Below the pieces are notes generated by a model. It saw only the letters and a list, made by a program, of their open reading frames with translations. It did not search any database and had not been told where the DNA came from. Source: Streptomyces gilvus (GTDB lineage Bacteria > Actinomycetota > Actinomycetes > Streptomycetales > Streptomycetaceae). From it: a stretch of 64,000 bases of DNA. This document shows, in pieces, positions 1 through 9,161 of this stretch (position 1 is the first letter of the stretch; every line of letters starts with the position of its first letter). Position numbers and translations under genes: made by a program. The stretch is from NCBI RefSeq assembly GCF_022513565.1, contig NZ_JAKWBE010000002.1, positions 248,001-312,000 of the forward strand, in the 5' to 3' direction.

Positions 1-2
1 TC

Positions 3-1139
3 CAGGCCCACCCCGGTGTCAGCCACGTGTACGTCACCGACCTGCTGTCCGAACGAGCCGAACAGCTCGTCGCGGCGCAGGGGTTGGCGGGCACCTTCCC
101 CAGCTACGAGGCGATGCTGGAGTCGCCGGCGGTCGACGCGGTCGCGATCTTCACTCAGCGGTGGACGCACGGCCCGCTGGTCCTGCAGGGCCTCACCGCC
201 GGCAAGCACGTGTACTCGGCGGTCCCCATGGCGATCACCACGGAGGAGATCGCCGCGATCATCGACGCGGTCAGGACGACCGGACTGACGTACATGATGG
301 GCGAGACCAGCCAGTACAACCCGGCGACCGTGCACGCCCGCAACCAGATAGCGGAGGGCGCCTTCGGACGGCTCTTCTACGCCGAGGGCGACTACGTCCA
401 CGACATGGACCTCGGCTTCTACGACGCCTACCAGTACAGCGGCGGCGAGAACTGGAAGGCCACCGCCAGCTATCCCCCGCTGCTGTACCCGACGCACGCG
501 GTGGGCGGGGTGCTGGGCGCCTGGCAGACGCACGCGGTCAGCGTGTCGGCGATCGGCGTCCGCGACGACCGCGGCGACGGCGTCTTCGACCGCTCCGTCA
601 GCCAGTTCGACAACGACGTCTCCAACGCCACCGCGCTGTTCGAGGTGGCGGGAGGCGGATCCTTCCGCACGAACGAGTTCCGTCGCGTCGGCTACCCCTC
701 GCACATCCGCGAGTCCCGGTTCCGCTTCTTCGGCACCGAGGCGAGCATGGAGCAGCTCGCCACGGTGGCCCTGTGGCAGGACAAGAAGGGCGTGAAGGAC
801 ATCAGCGAACTGCTGGAGCCCAAGCCCACCATGTCCCCCGACGACCCCTCGCTCCAGCACATCGCGCCGGAGCTGAGGGCGGCCTTCACCTCCGGTTCGG
901 CACCGGTGCACGACCGGGCACGGCTGCCGCGGGCCTTCGACAACCTGCACAACGGGCACGAGGGCAGCCACCACTTCCTCGTCGACGACTTCGTGACCGC
1001 CGTCAACACGCGGTCCCTGCCGTCGGTCAACGCATGGGTGGCCGCCCGTTACACCCTGCCGGGCATCGTCGCGCACGAGTCGGCGCGGCAGGGCGGGGTA
1101 CGGCTGGAGATCCCGGACTTCGGGGACGCCCCGCAGTAG
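3..1139 (+). CDS. Gfo/Idh/MocA family oxidoreductase, 5' end outside window
   Basis: The open frame enters from the left edge (in-frame codons from base 3 read QAHPGVSHVYVTD) and ends at a TAG, so the N-terminus with the GxGxxG NAD(P)-binding loop is missing. What remains matches the second half of the Rossmann fold plus the alpha/beta dimerisation domain of Gfo/Idh/MocA dehydrogenases. The visible signs are the AVDAVAIFT strand, the KHVYSAVPMA turn (the usual position of the GKHV-EKP motif) and MGETSQYNP. These enzymes oxidise or reduce sugars, inositols or related polyols with NAD(P) in the cytoplasm. The canonical EKP lysine motif reads SAVPMA here, so the substrate class is uncertain. It converges on the L,D-transpeptidase gene with only 25 bp between them. 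Confidence 0.8.
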   Translation, partial: QAHPGVSHVYVTDLLSERAEQLVAAQGLAGTFPSYEAMLESPAVDAVAIFTQRWTHGPLVLQGLTAGKHVYSAVPMAITTEEIAAIIDAVRTTGLTYMMGETSQYNPATVHARNQIAEGAFGRLFYAEGDYVHDMDLGFYDAYQYSGGENWKATASYPPLLYPTHAVGGVLGAWQTHAVSVSAIGVRDDRGDGVFDRSVSQFDNDVSNATALFEVAGGGSFRTNEFRRVGYPSHIRESRFRFFGTEASMEQLATVALWQDKKGVKDISELLEPKPTMSPDDPSLQHIAPELRAAFTSGSAPVHDRARLPRAFDNLHNGHEGSHHFLVDDFVTAVNTRSLPSVNAWVAARYTLPGIVAHESARQGGVRLEIPDFGDAPQ

Positions 1140-1164
1140 GCGGGACGCCGGGCCGGGTGCCCGC

Positions 1165-1863
1165 TCAGGTGCCCGGCTTCCGCCCGTACACGAAGACGTC
1201 GTCGCCGGTCTTCAGCAGGGACCAGTACTTCTGGGCGGTGGCGGTGGTCATGTTGACGCAGCCGTGCGAGCCCGGCGGGTTCCACATGCTGAGGTTGACC
1301 GAGTGGAAGGCCTGGCCGCCGTCGAAGAACTGGCTGTAGGGCATCGGCACGTTGTAGATGTTCGAGACGTGGTTCTTGTCACGCCAGTAGATCTTCTTCA
1401 GACCGGTGCGGGTGACGTACCCCTTGCGGCCGGTGCGGACCGGCACCGGGCCGTAGACGAGCCTGCTGCCGTCCTGGATCCAGCTGAGCTGGAGCGTGAG
1501 GTTCACGCAGGCTATGCGGCCCTTGTTCGTCGGGCACTTGCCTTCCTTGTCGGGGTTGTTCCCGACGGCCTTCTGCTTGTTCATGAGGTCCATCACGCCC
1601 CAGGTGACGGAACCCGCGTACCCGATGTTCGGGGTGATGCCGTGCTTGGTCTGGAAGGCCTTGATGGCCTTGCAGTCGGCGGCGGACTGCTTTCCGTCGA
1701 CCGGCCGGCCGAGGAACCTCTCCACCTGCTTCTGATAGGGCCCGGCCTGCGTGGTGCAGCTCGTGGCCGCCTGGGCGGAACCGGTGCCCAGGGCGAGAGT
1801 GAGCGGTGCCACCAGTCCGGTGATCCCGAGTGCGACGGCTCCCCGTCTGCGGATGTCCCCCAT
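1165..1863 (-). CDS. Secreted L,D-transpeptidase (YkuD) with peptidoglycan-binding domain
   Basis: A 232-aa secreted protein. Residues 1-33 form a signal peptide (RRR, hydrophobic core, AQA cleavage region). Residues about 35-95 resemble a peptidoglycan-binding helical domain (VERFLGRPVDG, AIKAFQTKHGI). The C-terminal half is a YkuD catalytic domain ending in the SHGCVNM motif, whose Cys is the nucleophile and whose His is its partner. L,D-transpeptidases make 3-3 peptide crosslinks in the cell wall and are abundant in Streptomyces. The upstream 236 bp before the next gene probably carries its promoter, but no specific box is obvious. Confidence 0.9.
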   Translation of the reverse strand: MGDIRRRGAVALGITGLVAPLTLALGTGSAQAATSCTTQAGPYQKQVERFLGRPVDGKQSAADCKAIKAFQTKHGITPNIGYAGSVTWGVMDLMNKQKAVGNNPDKEGKCPTNKGRIACVNLTLQLSWIQDGSRLVYGPVPVRTGRKGYVTRTGLKKIYWRDKNHVSNIYNVPMPYSQFFDGGQAFHSVNLSMWNPPGSHGCVNMTTATAQKYWSLLKTGDDVFVYGRKPGT

Positions 1864-2099
1864 GGTCTGCCTTTGCCTTTCGCGCGGAATGGTCGTCCGA
1901 TCTGCGATCTCTGCCAGCTAGACCGATGTCCGCCGCGATCGGTTGTAAGTCGCCGCACGTTACGACGAAACGGTGACATTGGCAGTGCGCCAGGTCACAG
2001 CGGTCGCCCCCTGCCTACCCCGCGGACACGCACCGCACACTCGCCGAGGCCGTGCCCCAGTCCCCCAACTCCTGCCCTCCGTACGCGACTTCGTGCGGG

Positions 2100-2897
2100 T
2101 CAGGCGTTGCCGCGCACTCCCGTCACCGCGTTGAACCCCGTGTGGACCGCGGTCAGGCCGCCGTCGACGGTCAGTTCGGTGCCGGTGATCCAGGCCGCGT
2201 CCCGGGAGGCGAGGAAGGCGACGGCCGCCGCGATGTCCTCCGGTTCCCCGACCCGGCCGAGCGGGTACAGCGTGCGCAGCGCCTCCAGGTCGTCCTCCCG
2301 GCCTTCCCACGCGGAGGTGCGCACGGTGCCCGGCACGACGAGGTTGACGCGGACTCCTCGTCCGGCCGCGTGTCCGGCCAGGGTGCGGGTCAGGGAGGCG
2401 AGGCCGGCCTTGGCGGCGCTGTAGGCCTGGTTGCCGAAGTCCATCCGGCCGTTGACGGAGCCGATGCTGACGACGGCGCCGCGCCCGGAGGCGGCGAGGT
2501 GCGGGAGCGCGGCCCGGCAGCAGCGGTAGGCGCCGGTGAGGGTGATGTCGAGGTCCCGGGCCCACGCCTCGTCCGCGCCGTCCTCGAAGAGCGGGGTGTC
2601 GGGGGTGCAGGAGGCCGCGCTGTTGACCAGGACCTCGAGGGAGCCGAAGACGTCGACGGCGTGCGCGACGGCCGCCTCCACCGCCGCCCGGTCCCCCACG
2701 TCGCAGGCCAACGCCTCGGTGGCCAGGCCGCGTTCGCGCAGTGCCGCCGCCGTCTTCTCCACCTCGGACGGGTCCGCGTCGGTGAGCAGGACCCGCGCCC
2801 CCTCCTCGGCCAGGCGCCGGGCGACGGCGGCGCCGATGCCGCGGGCCGCGCCCGTGACGAGAACCCCGTACCCCTCGAAGCGCTTGAAGTCAGCCAT
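2100..2897 (-). CDS. SDR family NAD(P)-dependent oxidoreductase
   Basis: A 265-aa classical short-chain dehydrogenase/reductase. The cofactor loop is TGAARGIGAAVARRL near residue 15. The catalytic Ser-Tyr-Lys are in SIGSVNG and YSAAKAG, and the C-terminal WITGTELTVDGG is the usual SDR substrate-loop ending. DADPSEVEK after the second strand places Asp at the NAD-discriminating position, favouring NAD(H). The likely role is oxidation or reduction of a hydroxyl/keto group in cytoplasmic metabolism. The substrate cannot be read from sequence. It is divergent from the 178-aa gene across a 49-bp gap that must hold both promoters. Confidence 0.88.
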   Translation of the reverse strand: MADFKRFEGYGVLVTGAARGIGAAVARRLAEEGARVLLTDADPSEVEKTAAALRERGLATEALACDVGDRAAVEAAVAHAVDVFGSLEVLVNSAASCTPDTPLFEDGADEAWARDLDITLTGAYRCCRAALPHLAASGRGAVVSIGSVNGRMDFGNQAYSAAKAGLASLTRTLAGHAAGRGVRVNLVVPGTVRTSAWEGREDDLEALRTLYPLGRVGEPEDIAAAVAFLASRDAAWITGTELTVDGGLTAVHTGFNAVTGVRGNA

Positions 2898-2946
2898 GGG
2901 CCGAACCTACTCCCCGCAAGATCTACGGGGCGGATAGCGTGCGCCC

Positions 2947-3483
2947 ATGTCCGCTTTTCTGCAGCAGCTCCCCGCGCTGATAGGGGTCGTGATCGGTGCG
3001 CTCGGCTCGTATCTGGCGGTGGTGCGGGGTGATCAGGCGCGGTTCAGGCGGGAGCGGGCGGCGCGGTGGGAGGAACGGCGGTTCGCGGTGTACGCCGACT
3101 GGGCCCAGGCGCTGAAGCAACAGGTGGCGCTGACCTACCGGGTGGCGGCGCACTTCGGCAACGACCCGCACCCGCACCCCCTGACCCCGCTGGAGGCGGA
3201 GCCGCTGCTGGCCGAGGTGCAGACCGCCCGTGAACCGCACGGCGAGGCGCTGATCCTGCTGGGCAGCCCGGAGGTCGTGGAGCGGGGCCGGGCCTGGATC
3301 GTCGCCGTGCTGGAGATGGAGCGGTTCGTGCGAGAGGGCACACGGGACCCCGAGGCCTGGCAGGTCCTGCTGGAGCGGCAGCGCGCCGGCCGCGAGGGCT
3401 ACTACGCGGCCGTCCGGGAGGACCTCGCGCTTCCCCCGGGCCATTCCGCGCGCTGGCCGCTTCCGGTGACGCCGGGTTCCTGA
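2947..3483 (+). CDS. Hypothetical protein with single N-terminal membrane anchor
   Basis: A 178-aa protein of unknown function. Residues 5-27 are a hydrophobic segment (LPALIGVVIGALGSYLAVV) followed at once by a highly charged, Arg-rich helix (RFRRERAARWEERR). This looks like an N-terminal anchor with a cytoplasmic helical domain. The middle contains a possible metal-binding patch of alternating His/Pro (NDPHPHP). Proteins of this layout are common in Streptomyces and uncharacterised. It ends 2 bp before the stop of a convergent SDR gene. No operon partner is visible. Confidence 0.65.
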   Translation: MSAFLQQLPALIGVVIGALGSYLAVVRGDQARFRRERAARWEERRFAVYADWAQALKQQVALTYRVAAHFGNDPHPHPLTPLEAEPLLAEVQTAREPHGEALILLGSPEVVERGRAWIVAVLEMERFVREGTRDPEAWQVLLERQRAGREGYYAAVREDLALPPGHSARWPLPVTPGS

Positions 3484-3485
3484 GC

Positions 3486-4400
3486 TCACCGGTACCCGGT
3501 CACGTCCGCCGGCTTCCCCGCGTCCTGCACCTCGACCAGATACCGCCAGGCGTCCGGCCGGCTGCCGTCGAGGTCCGTGAAGCCGTAGACCTGGGCGAGG
3601 CCGCCGCTGGACAGGGAGCGGCCGTTGAAGCGGGCGACCTCCGGGTCGGCGGCGAGGGCGGCGACGGCGCGTCCGACGTAGCGCGGGGTCTCGGAGATCG
3701 CGAAGTGCGGGACCTTGGTGAGGGCGTCGCGCCAGTTGTCCTCGCGTACGCCGAACTGGTCGAGCATGATCTCCGAGCGCAGCCAGCCCGGCGTCAGGGC
3801 GACGGCGGTCGCGCCGCGCGGGCCGAGTTCGTGGCCGAGGGCGAAGGCCATGCGCAGGACGGAGGTCTTGGCGAGGTCGTAGAAGAAGGAGACGCGGTAG
3901 GTGTCGCGGTTGTACTCCGCGGTGCCGTCGGTGACCTCCACGGCCAGGCCGCCGGGCCGGCGCAGCAGCAGGGGCAGGGCGTGGTGGCTGGTGACGGCGT
4001 GCGTCTCGACCGCGAGCCGCAGCAGCCTGAGGCCCTTGTCCAGGTCGTGCTCCCAGACCGGGCGGTCCCACTCGAAGAGACTCTCGCCGCCCCAGATGTC
4101 GTTGACGAGGACGTCCAGGTGCCCCTGTTCGTCCGCGATGCGGTCGACGAGGGCACGGACCTGGTCCGGTTCGAGGTGGTCGGTGGGTACGGCGATGGCC
4201 CGGCCGCCGGCTCGGGTGACGAGGTCCGCGGTGTCCTCGATGGTCTCGGGGCGGTCGTACTCGGAGCGCCGTGCGCGGGTGCTGCGTCCAGTGACGTAGA
4301 CGGTGGCGCCCGCCGCGCCGAGTTCCACCGCGATCCCACGGCCCGCTCCCCGCGTCGCCCCGGCGACGAGCGCCACCCTGCCGTTCAGCGCTACGGACAT
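3486..4400 (-). CDS. SDR family oxidoreductase, DHRS1-like
   Basis: A 304-aa short-chain dehydrogenase. The cofactor loop GATRGAGRGIA is followed by an Arg-rich adenosine pocket (VTGRSTRARRSE), which favours NADPH. The catalytic Tyr and Lys lie in YDLAK. The usual Ser position is occupied by a VTDGTAEYN segment, typical of the DHRS1-like subgroup rather than classical ketoreductases. Length (about 300) and the long insertion after the second strand also fit that subgroup. The substrate is unknown. It stands alone, and the next gene on the same strand is 105 bp away. Confidence 0.82.
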   Translation of the reverse strand: MSVALNGRVALVAGATRGAGRGIAVELGAAGATVYVTGRSTRARRSEYDRPETIEDTADLVTRAGGRAIAVPTDHLEPDQVRALVDRIADEQGHLDVLVNDIWGGESLFEWDRPVWEHDLDKGLRLLRLAVETHAVTSHHALPLLLRRPGGLAVEVTDGTAEYNRDTYRVSFFYDLAKTSVLRMAFALGHELGPRGATAVALTPGWLRSEIMLDQFGVREDNWRDALTKVPHFAISETPRYVGRAVAALAADPEVARFNGRSLSSGGLAQVYGFTDLDGSRPDAWRYLVEVQDAGKPADVTGYR

Positions 4401-4505
4401 GTCCGGCCTCCCCTTGGTCTCGGTTGTCGGTCACTGCCGAGGGTGCCGTGGAAGCCGGACATCTTCTGTCGCCTTTTTTCTGCCCGTTTTCCCTGCCCGT
4501 TTGTT

Positions 4506-5705
4506 TCAGCGTGTTGCGACCGCGCCGCCGTAGACGTGGTCCGGGGTGACGATCGCCGTGACCGCCTGGGCGAGGAGGGTGGAGGGTTCCTGGCCCTGGA
4601 CGGTGCTGTCCGTGTTGATCATGATGACCAGGGTGACCCGCTGCGCGGGCAGGTACACGGTCACGGTCTCGTAGCCGGGGATGGAGCCGTTGTGACCGAT
4701 CCATCCGTTGGCGTCGAACAGGCCGAGGCCGTAGCTGAGGCCGGCGACACCGGTCGGCAGCATCCTGAGCCGCTGCGCCTGCGTACGGGGGCTGAGCAGA
4801 CTTCCCGTGGCGACGACCTCGGCCCAGCGGCGCAGATCCTGCAGATCGGAGATCATCGCTCCGGCCGCCCAGGCCCAGCTGGGGTTCCAGTGGGTGGCGT
4901 CGGCGACCTCTCCGGTCAGTGTCTGGTCCGTGTAGCCGTGCGGATGCGGCCGGGGGAACTCCGTCCCCCGCGGCAGCAGCGTGTGGTGCAGCCGGGCCGG
5001 CCGCAGGATCCGCGCGTCGACGAAGTCGGCGAGCCGCTGACCGGAGACCTTCTCGACGACGAGCCCGAGCACGATGAAGTTGGTGTTGGAGTACTGGAAC
5101 TGCGTGCCCGGCGCGAAGGTGTTCTTGTGCTTGAACGCGTAGGCGAGCAGTTGCCGGGGGGTGAAGGAGCGCTCCGGGTCGCTCAGCAGGTCACGGACGA
5201 AGTCCGGGTCGGAGCTGTACGGGAACAGGCCGCTGCGCATCTCGGCGAGGTGGCGCAGCGTGATCCGGTCGCCGTCCGGGACGCCGTGGACGTAGCGGGA
5301 GACGGGGTCGTCCAGCCGGACACGATGGTCGTCGACGAGTTGCAGCAGGGCGGTGGCCGTGAAGGTCTTGGTCTCGCTGCCGATCCGCTCGTAGACGCCG
5401 GGGGTCATCGGCCTGCCGGTCGCCTTGTCGGCGACGCCGCTCGCCCGGACGTAGCACCCCTTGCCCGGCATCCACAGTCCGACGACGGCACCGGGGATGC
5501 CCGCCTGCCGGCGGACGTCCTCGATCGTCCGGTCCAGCCGTGCGGTCACGCCGGGTCCGAGGCCGCCCGGCGGACAGTGGCGCCGAGCGGACGGGTGGGC
5601 GGTCCCGGCCGGGACGGCCATGGCGGGGGCCACGGCCGTCGGGACCAGCAGGGACGCCACGAACAGCGTCGCGGCGAGCAGTCGGCGGCGAGGGGTACGT
5701 CGCAT
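4506..5705 (-). CDS. Secreted serine hydrolase, class C beta-lactamase / D-Ala-D-Ala carboxypeptidase fold
   Basis: A 399-aa exported protein. Residues 1-32 are a signal peptide (RRTPRRR, hydrophobic stretch, AMA). The active-site set of the serine beta-lactamase-like family is visible: SETK (SxxK nucleophile and base), YSNTN (YxN) and HNGSIPGYE (the HxG-type third motif). Family members are D-alanyl-D-alanine carboxypeptidases, esterases or lipases acting outside the membrane. HNG in place of KTG fits the carboxypeptidase/esterase branch better than a true beta-lactamase. The hydrolase is likely an envelope peptide hydrolase, though esterase activity cannot be excluded. Confidence 0.88.
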   Translation of the reverse strand: MRRTPRRRLLAATLFVASLLVPTAVAPAMAVPAGTAHPSARRHCPPGGLGPGVTARLDRTIEDVRRQAGIPGAVVGLWMPGKGCYVRASGVADKATGRPMTPGVYERIGSETKTFTATALLQLVDDHRVRLDDPVSRYVHGVPDGDRITLRHLAEMRSGLFPYSSDPDFVRDLLSDPERSFTPRQLLAYAFKHKNTFAPGTQFQYSNTNFIVLGLVVEKVSGQRLADFVDARILRPARLHHTLLPRGTEFPRPHPHGYTDQTLTGEVADATHWNPSWAWAAGAMISDLQDLRRWAEVVATGSLLSPRTQAQRLRMLPTGVAGLSYGLGLFDANGWIGHNGSIPGYETVTVYLPAQRVTLVIMINTDSTVQGQEPSTLLAQAVTAIVTPDHVYGGAVATR

Positions 5706-5845
5706 GCGGGGGCGCCTCTCCAGTCACGGGCCGGGACGGCAACATCACCATCGGCGGCCGATGCGGGAAGGCGCCCTTCCACGGGCATCGCGGCGAGTCC
5801 ACTCGTTCGGAGCCACACCCCCCGTACCCGGTGGGGCGAACGGGC

Positions 5846-6478
5846 TCAGTGGCCCCGGGCGATCCACTCCTCCAGGTGCGATGCCTCGGCGCCGATCGTC
5901 GTCGGATCGCCGTGGCCGGTGAGGACCTTGGTCTCCGGGGGGAGGGTGAGCAGACGGTCGCGGATGGAGTCGATGATCGTCGGGAAGTGGGAGTAGGAGC
6001 GGCCGGTGGCGCCGGGTCCGCCCTGGAAGAGGGTGTCGCCGGTGAAGACCGTGGCCAGGCCGGGGTCGTGGAGGCAGACCGCGCCGGGCGCGTGCCCGGG
6101 GGTGTGGATCACCGTGAGGTCGGCGCCGGCGGCCTCGATGACCTGACCGTCGACGAGATGCGCGTCGGGGTCCCGGTCGGGGTGGGTGAGCTTCCACAGC
6201 GGCAGGTCGTCCGGGTGCAGCCAGATGGTGGCACCGGTGCGCTCCGCGAGGGCGGGTGCGGCGTTGACGTGGTCGTTGTGGGCGTGGGTGCACACGATCG
6301 CCGTCAGCCGGCGGTCGCCGACCGCCTCGGCGATCGCGTCGGCGTCGTGGGCCGCGTCGATGACGACGACCTCGTGGTCGTCGCCGACGAGCCACACGTT
6401 GTTGTCCACCTCCCAGGTGCCGCCGTCGAGGGCGAAGGTGCCCGAGGTGACCAGGCGTTCGATGCGGGCGGCCATCAC
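5846..6478 (-). CDS. MBL-fold metallo-hydrolase paired with mscR
   Basis: A 210-aa metallo-beta-lactamase-fold hydrolase. The metal motif [10 protein letters not shown] (HxHxDH) is present, with later ligands in [18 protein letters not shown] and LTGHGDP. The size and the PGATGRSY segment resemble glyoxalase II-like thioesterases. Its start overlaps the end of mscR by 4 bp (ATGA), so the two are co-translated. The same adjacency is known in mycobacteria next to the mycothiol-dependent formaldehyde dehydrogenase. From this I infer that it processes the S-formyl-mycothiol product or a related mycothiol thioester, which has not been shown here. Confidence 0.85.
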   Translation of the reverse strand: MMAARIERLVTSGTFALDGGTWEVDNNVWLVGDDHEVVVIDAAHDADAIAEAVGDRRLTAIVCTHAHNDHVNAAPALAERTGATIWLHPDDLPLWKLTHPDRDPDAHLVDGQVIEAAGADLTVIHTPGHAPGAVCLHDPGLATVFTGDTLFQGGPGATGRSYSHFPTIIDSIRDRLLTLPPETKVLTGHGDPTTIGAEASHLEEWIARGH

Positions 6479-7563
6479 AGCACCACCACCGAGCGCAGCA
6501 CGTCACCGTGGTGCATCCGCTCGAACGCCTTCTCCACCTCGCCGAGTTCGATGGTCTCGGTGACGAACTTCTCCAGCGGCAGACGGCCCTGGAGGTGCAG
6601 GTCGATCAGCATGGGGAAGTCCCGGCTGGGCAGACAGTCGCCGTACCAGGAGGACTTGAGCGCGCCGCCGCGGCCGAAGACGTCCAGCAGGGGCAGTTCG
6701 AGCTTCATCTCCGGGGTGGGCACGCCGACCAGCACCACCGTGCCGGCCAGATCCCGGGCGTAGAAGGCCTGTTGGTACGTCTCGGGGCGGCCGACCGCCT
6801 CGATCACCACGTCGGCGCCGAAGCCGCCGGTCAGCTCGCGGATCGCCTCGACGGGATCGTTCTCGCGCGAGTTCACGGTGTGGGTGGCGCCCAGTTCCCG
6901 GGCGGTCGACAGTTTGCGGTCGTCGATGTCCACGGCGATGATCCTCGCCGCGCCGGCGAGCCGGGAGCCGGCGATCGCCGCGTCGCCCACCCCGCCGCAG
7001 CCGATCACGGCCACGCTGTCACCGCGTCCGACGCCCCCGGTGTTGATCGCCGCACCGATCCCGGCCATCACGCCGCACCCCAGAAGGCCGGCCACCTGCG
7101 GGGCCACGCCCGGGTCGACCTTGGTGCACTGTCCGGCGGCCACCAGCGTCTTGTCCGCGAAGGCGCCGATGCCCAGCGCCGGGGACAGCTCCTGACCGGT
7201 CGAGGCGAGGGTCATCCTCTGCTCGGCGTTGTGGGTGTTGAAGCAGTACCAGGGCCGCCCGCGCAGACAGGCCCGGCAGTTCCCGCACACCGCACGCCAG
7301 TTGAGGATCACGAAGTCGCCGGGTGCCACGTCGGTGACGCCCTCGCCCACCGACTCCACCACACCCGCGGCCTCATGACCGAGCAGGAAGGGGAAGTCGT
7401 CGCTGATGCCGCCCTGTTTGTAGTGCAGGTCGGTGTGGCACACCCCGCACGCCTGCACCTGTACGACCGCTTCCCCGGGGCCGGGATCGGGCACGACGAT
7501 CGTCTCCACCCGCACCGGCTCGCCCTTGCCCGGTGCGATCACGCCGCGTACTTCCTGCGCCAT
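6475..7563 (-). CDS. mscR: S-(hydroxymethyl)mycothiol dehydrogenase
   Basis: A 362-aa zinc-dependent medium-chain alcohol dehydrogenase. [11 protein letters not shown] and GHEAAG carry the catalytic zinc ligands, [20 protein letters not shown] carries the structural zinc cysteines, and [14 protein letters not shown] is the NAD loop. The [17 protein letters not shown] pattern is characteristic of the mycothiol-dependent formaldehyde dehydrogenase, also called mycothiol nitrosoreductase. It oxidises the hydroxymethyl adduct of mycothiol formed with formaldehyde. I chose the ATG giving MAQEVRG rather than one six codons upstream because family members begin here. It leads a two-gene unit with the MBL hydrolase. 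Confidence 0.93.
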   Translation of the reverse strand: MAQEVRGVIAPGKGEPVRVETIVVPDPGPGEAVVQVQACGVCHTDLHYKQGGISDDFPFLLGHEAAGVVESVGEGVTDVAPGDFVILNWRAVCGNCRACLRGRPWYCFNTHNAEQRMTLASTGQELSPALGIGAFADKTLVAAGQCTKVDPGVAPQVAGLLGCGVMAGIGAAINTGGVGRGDSVAVIGCGGVGDAAIAGSRLAGAARIIAVDIDDRKLSTARELGATHTVNSRENDPVEAIRELTGGFGADVVIEAVGRPETYQQAFYARDLAGTVVLVGVPTPEMKLELPLLDVFGRGGALKSSWYGDCLPSRDFPMLIDLHLQGRLPLEKFVTETIELGEVEKAFERMHHGDVLRSVVVL

Positions 7564-7823
7564 GGTGTTGAACCCTTTCATCGGCCGCTGTCGGTCGGTT
7601 GCAGCCTACGTGTGACTGATCAGTAGGGACACGGGCGGCCCTCGGGACGAGGGTTCCACAAAGGCGACAAGAATTCGTTAAGAAATATGAAGAAAAACCA
7701 CGGCCGGAAATCATATTCGCGAAGTGTGGGCCTTTCTTTACTGACCCGATGCGTCGGCCTGGTTTTTGTTCCGAGACGCTCCATGAGGGAATTCTTTTCG
7801 GACCATGTACGGGAGCGTGCGGC
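7564..7823. promoter_or_regulatory. AT-rich divergent intergenic region between mscR and the oxidase gene
   Basis: This 260-bp gap must contain promoters for mscR (left) and for the rightward oxidase cassette. The stretch at about 7660-7790 is markedly AT-rich against its surroundings (runs such as GTTAAGAAATATGAAGAAAAA and CTTTCTTTAC), which is unusual here and marks a likely regulatory or curved region. GGGAG at 7811-7815 is the ribosome-binding site that fixes the oxidase start at 7824. No known operator was recognised. Confidence 0.45.
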
Positions 7824-9161
7824 ATGAAGGCAGTCGATGTTCCGGCGGTGGACGAGGACGAGGACCTGCTGCGGGCCGCGACGGATTTCGGGCACATCGT
7901 GGACTCGCGTCCGCGCGGTGTCCTCACGGCGCATTCGGTCGACGCGCTCGGCGATCTCCTCGCCTTCGCCGGCCCGCGCGGGCTTCCGGTGTCGGCGCGC
8001 GGCGGCGGACAGGCGCTGTACGGGCAGGGACAGGCGGACGGCGGCTATGTCGTCGACATGACGGCGCTGGACGAGGTGCGCTGTCTGCCCGAGGAGCGGA
8101 CGCTGGTGGCGGACGCGGGTGCCCTGTGGCGTGACGTGGTACGAGCGGCGCTCGCCGAGGGGCTGGCGCCCGCGGTGTCGCCGGATCATCTGGGCGGCAG
8201 TGTCGGCGGGGTGCTGAGCACCGGGGGCTTCGGCGGCTCCAGTCACCGGTTCGGGCTGGTCGCCGACTGGGTGCGGGAGCTGGAGGTCGTCACCGGTGCC
8301 GGGCAGCGGCTGGTCTGTTCGCCCGAGCGGCACGCCGGCCTGTTCCACGCCGTCCTTGCCGGACTCGGCCAGTGCGCGCTGATCGTCCGCGCCACGCTCC
8401 GCCTGGTGCCCGCACCGGCGCTGGTCCGCCGCTACCGCCTCTACCACCACACGCCCGGCACCTTCTTCACCGACCAGCGGCGCCTCGCCCGCGACGCCCG
8501 CTTCAGCCATGTCGCAGGGCAGGCCCGCCCGGCGATCGACGGCACCTGGGACTACGTGACCGAGGCCGTCGCCCCGCACACCGGCCAACTCCCCTGTGAC
8601 GACCCGCTGTTCATCGGAGACCTCGACCACGACCCGGACACGGCGGAGATCGAGGACCTCTCCTACGCGGAGTACCTGCACCGCCTCGACCGGGACGAAC
8701 GCCTGCTGCGGGCCACCGGCGAGTGGCAGCGCCCGCACCCGTGGCTGACGCTCCTGCTCCCGGAGGAGGCCGCGACGACGTTCGTGCCGTCCGTCCTGGC
8801 CGACCGCCGCCAGGAGGGCCTGCGCCACTGCGGCACCGTCCAGCTGCGGCCGCTCAACGGCAGCGCCCTGCACGCCCCGCTGCTGCGCCGGCCGCCCGGT
8901 GAACTCCTGTGCCTGCTCTCCCTGATGCGCACGGCACCGCCCGACCGCCCCGATGTCGTACGGGAGTTGGTCGCGGCCAACAGGGCGGTGTACGAGGCCG
9001 CGCTGGCCGTCGGCGGTGTCGTCCACCCGGTCGGCGCGCTGCCCATGACGCCCGACGACTGGCACGCGCACTTCGGCCCCGCCTGGGCGGACCTCGCCCG
9101 CGCCAAGGACCGCTACGACCCGCATCACATTCTGACCAGGGGGTGCGGGCTGTGGCCGTGA
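7824..9161 (+). CDS. FAD-binding oxidoreductase, cytokinin-dehydrogenase (FasE-like) family
   Basis: A 445-aa PCMH-type flavoprotein. The FAD-binding region runs from about residue 25 to 200 ([41 protein letters not shown]-like turn replaced by [12 protein letters not shown]). The C-terminal part holds the substrate domain, ending in [10 protein letters not shown], a typical PCMH-oxidase terminus. Overall it resembles actinobacterial cytokinin oxidases such as FasE of Rhodococcus fascians. The His normally used for covalent FAD attachment (GHS) is replaced (GQA), so FAD is probably non-covalent. ATG 7824 has an SD; upstream in-frame codons lack one. It overlaps the next gene, which encodes a LOG domain. 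I infer a role in modifying N6-substituted adenines, but any alcohol or amine substrate is possible. Confidence 0.75.
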   Translation: MKAVDVPAVDEDEDLLRAATDFGHIVDSRPRGVLTAHSVDALGDLLAFAGPRGLPVSARGGGQALYGQGQADGGYVVDMTALDEVRCLPEERTLVADAGALWRDVVRAALAEGLAPAVSPDHLGGSVGGVLSTGGFGGSSHRFGLVADWVRELEVVTGAGQRLVCSPERHAGLFHAVLAGLGQCALIVRATLRLVPAPALVRRYRLYHHTPGTFFTDQRRLARDARFSHVAGQARPAIDGTWDYVTEAVAPHTGQLPCDDPLFIGDLDHDPDTAEIEDLSYAEYLHRLDRDERLLRATGEWQRPHPWLTLLLPEEAATTFVPSVLADRRQEGLRHCGTVQLRPLNGSALHAPLLRRPPGELLCLLSLMRTAPPDRPDVVRELVAANRAVYEAALAVGGVVHPVGALPMTPDDWHAHFGPAWADLARAKDRYDPHHILTRGCGLWP

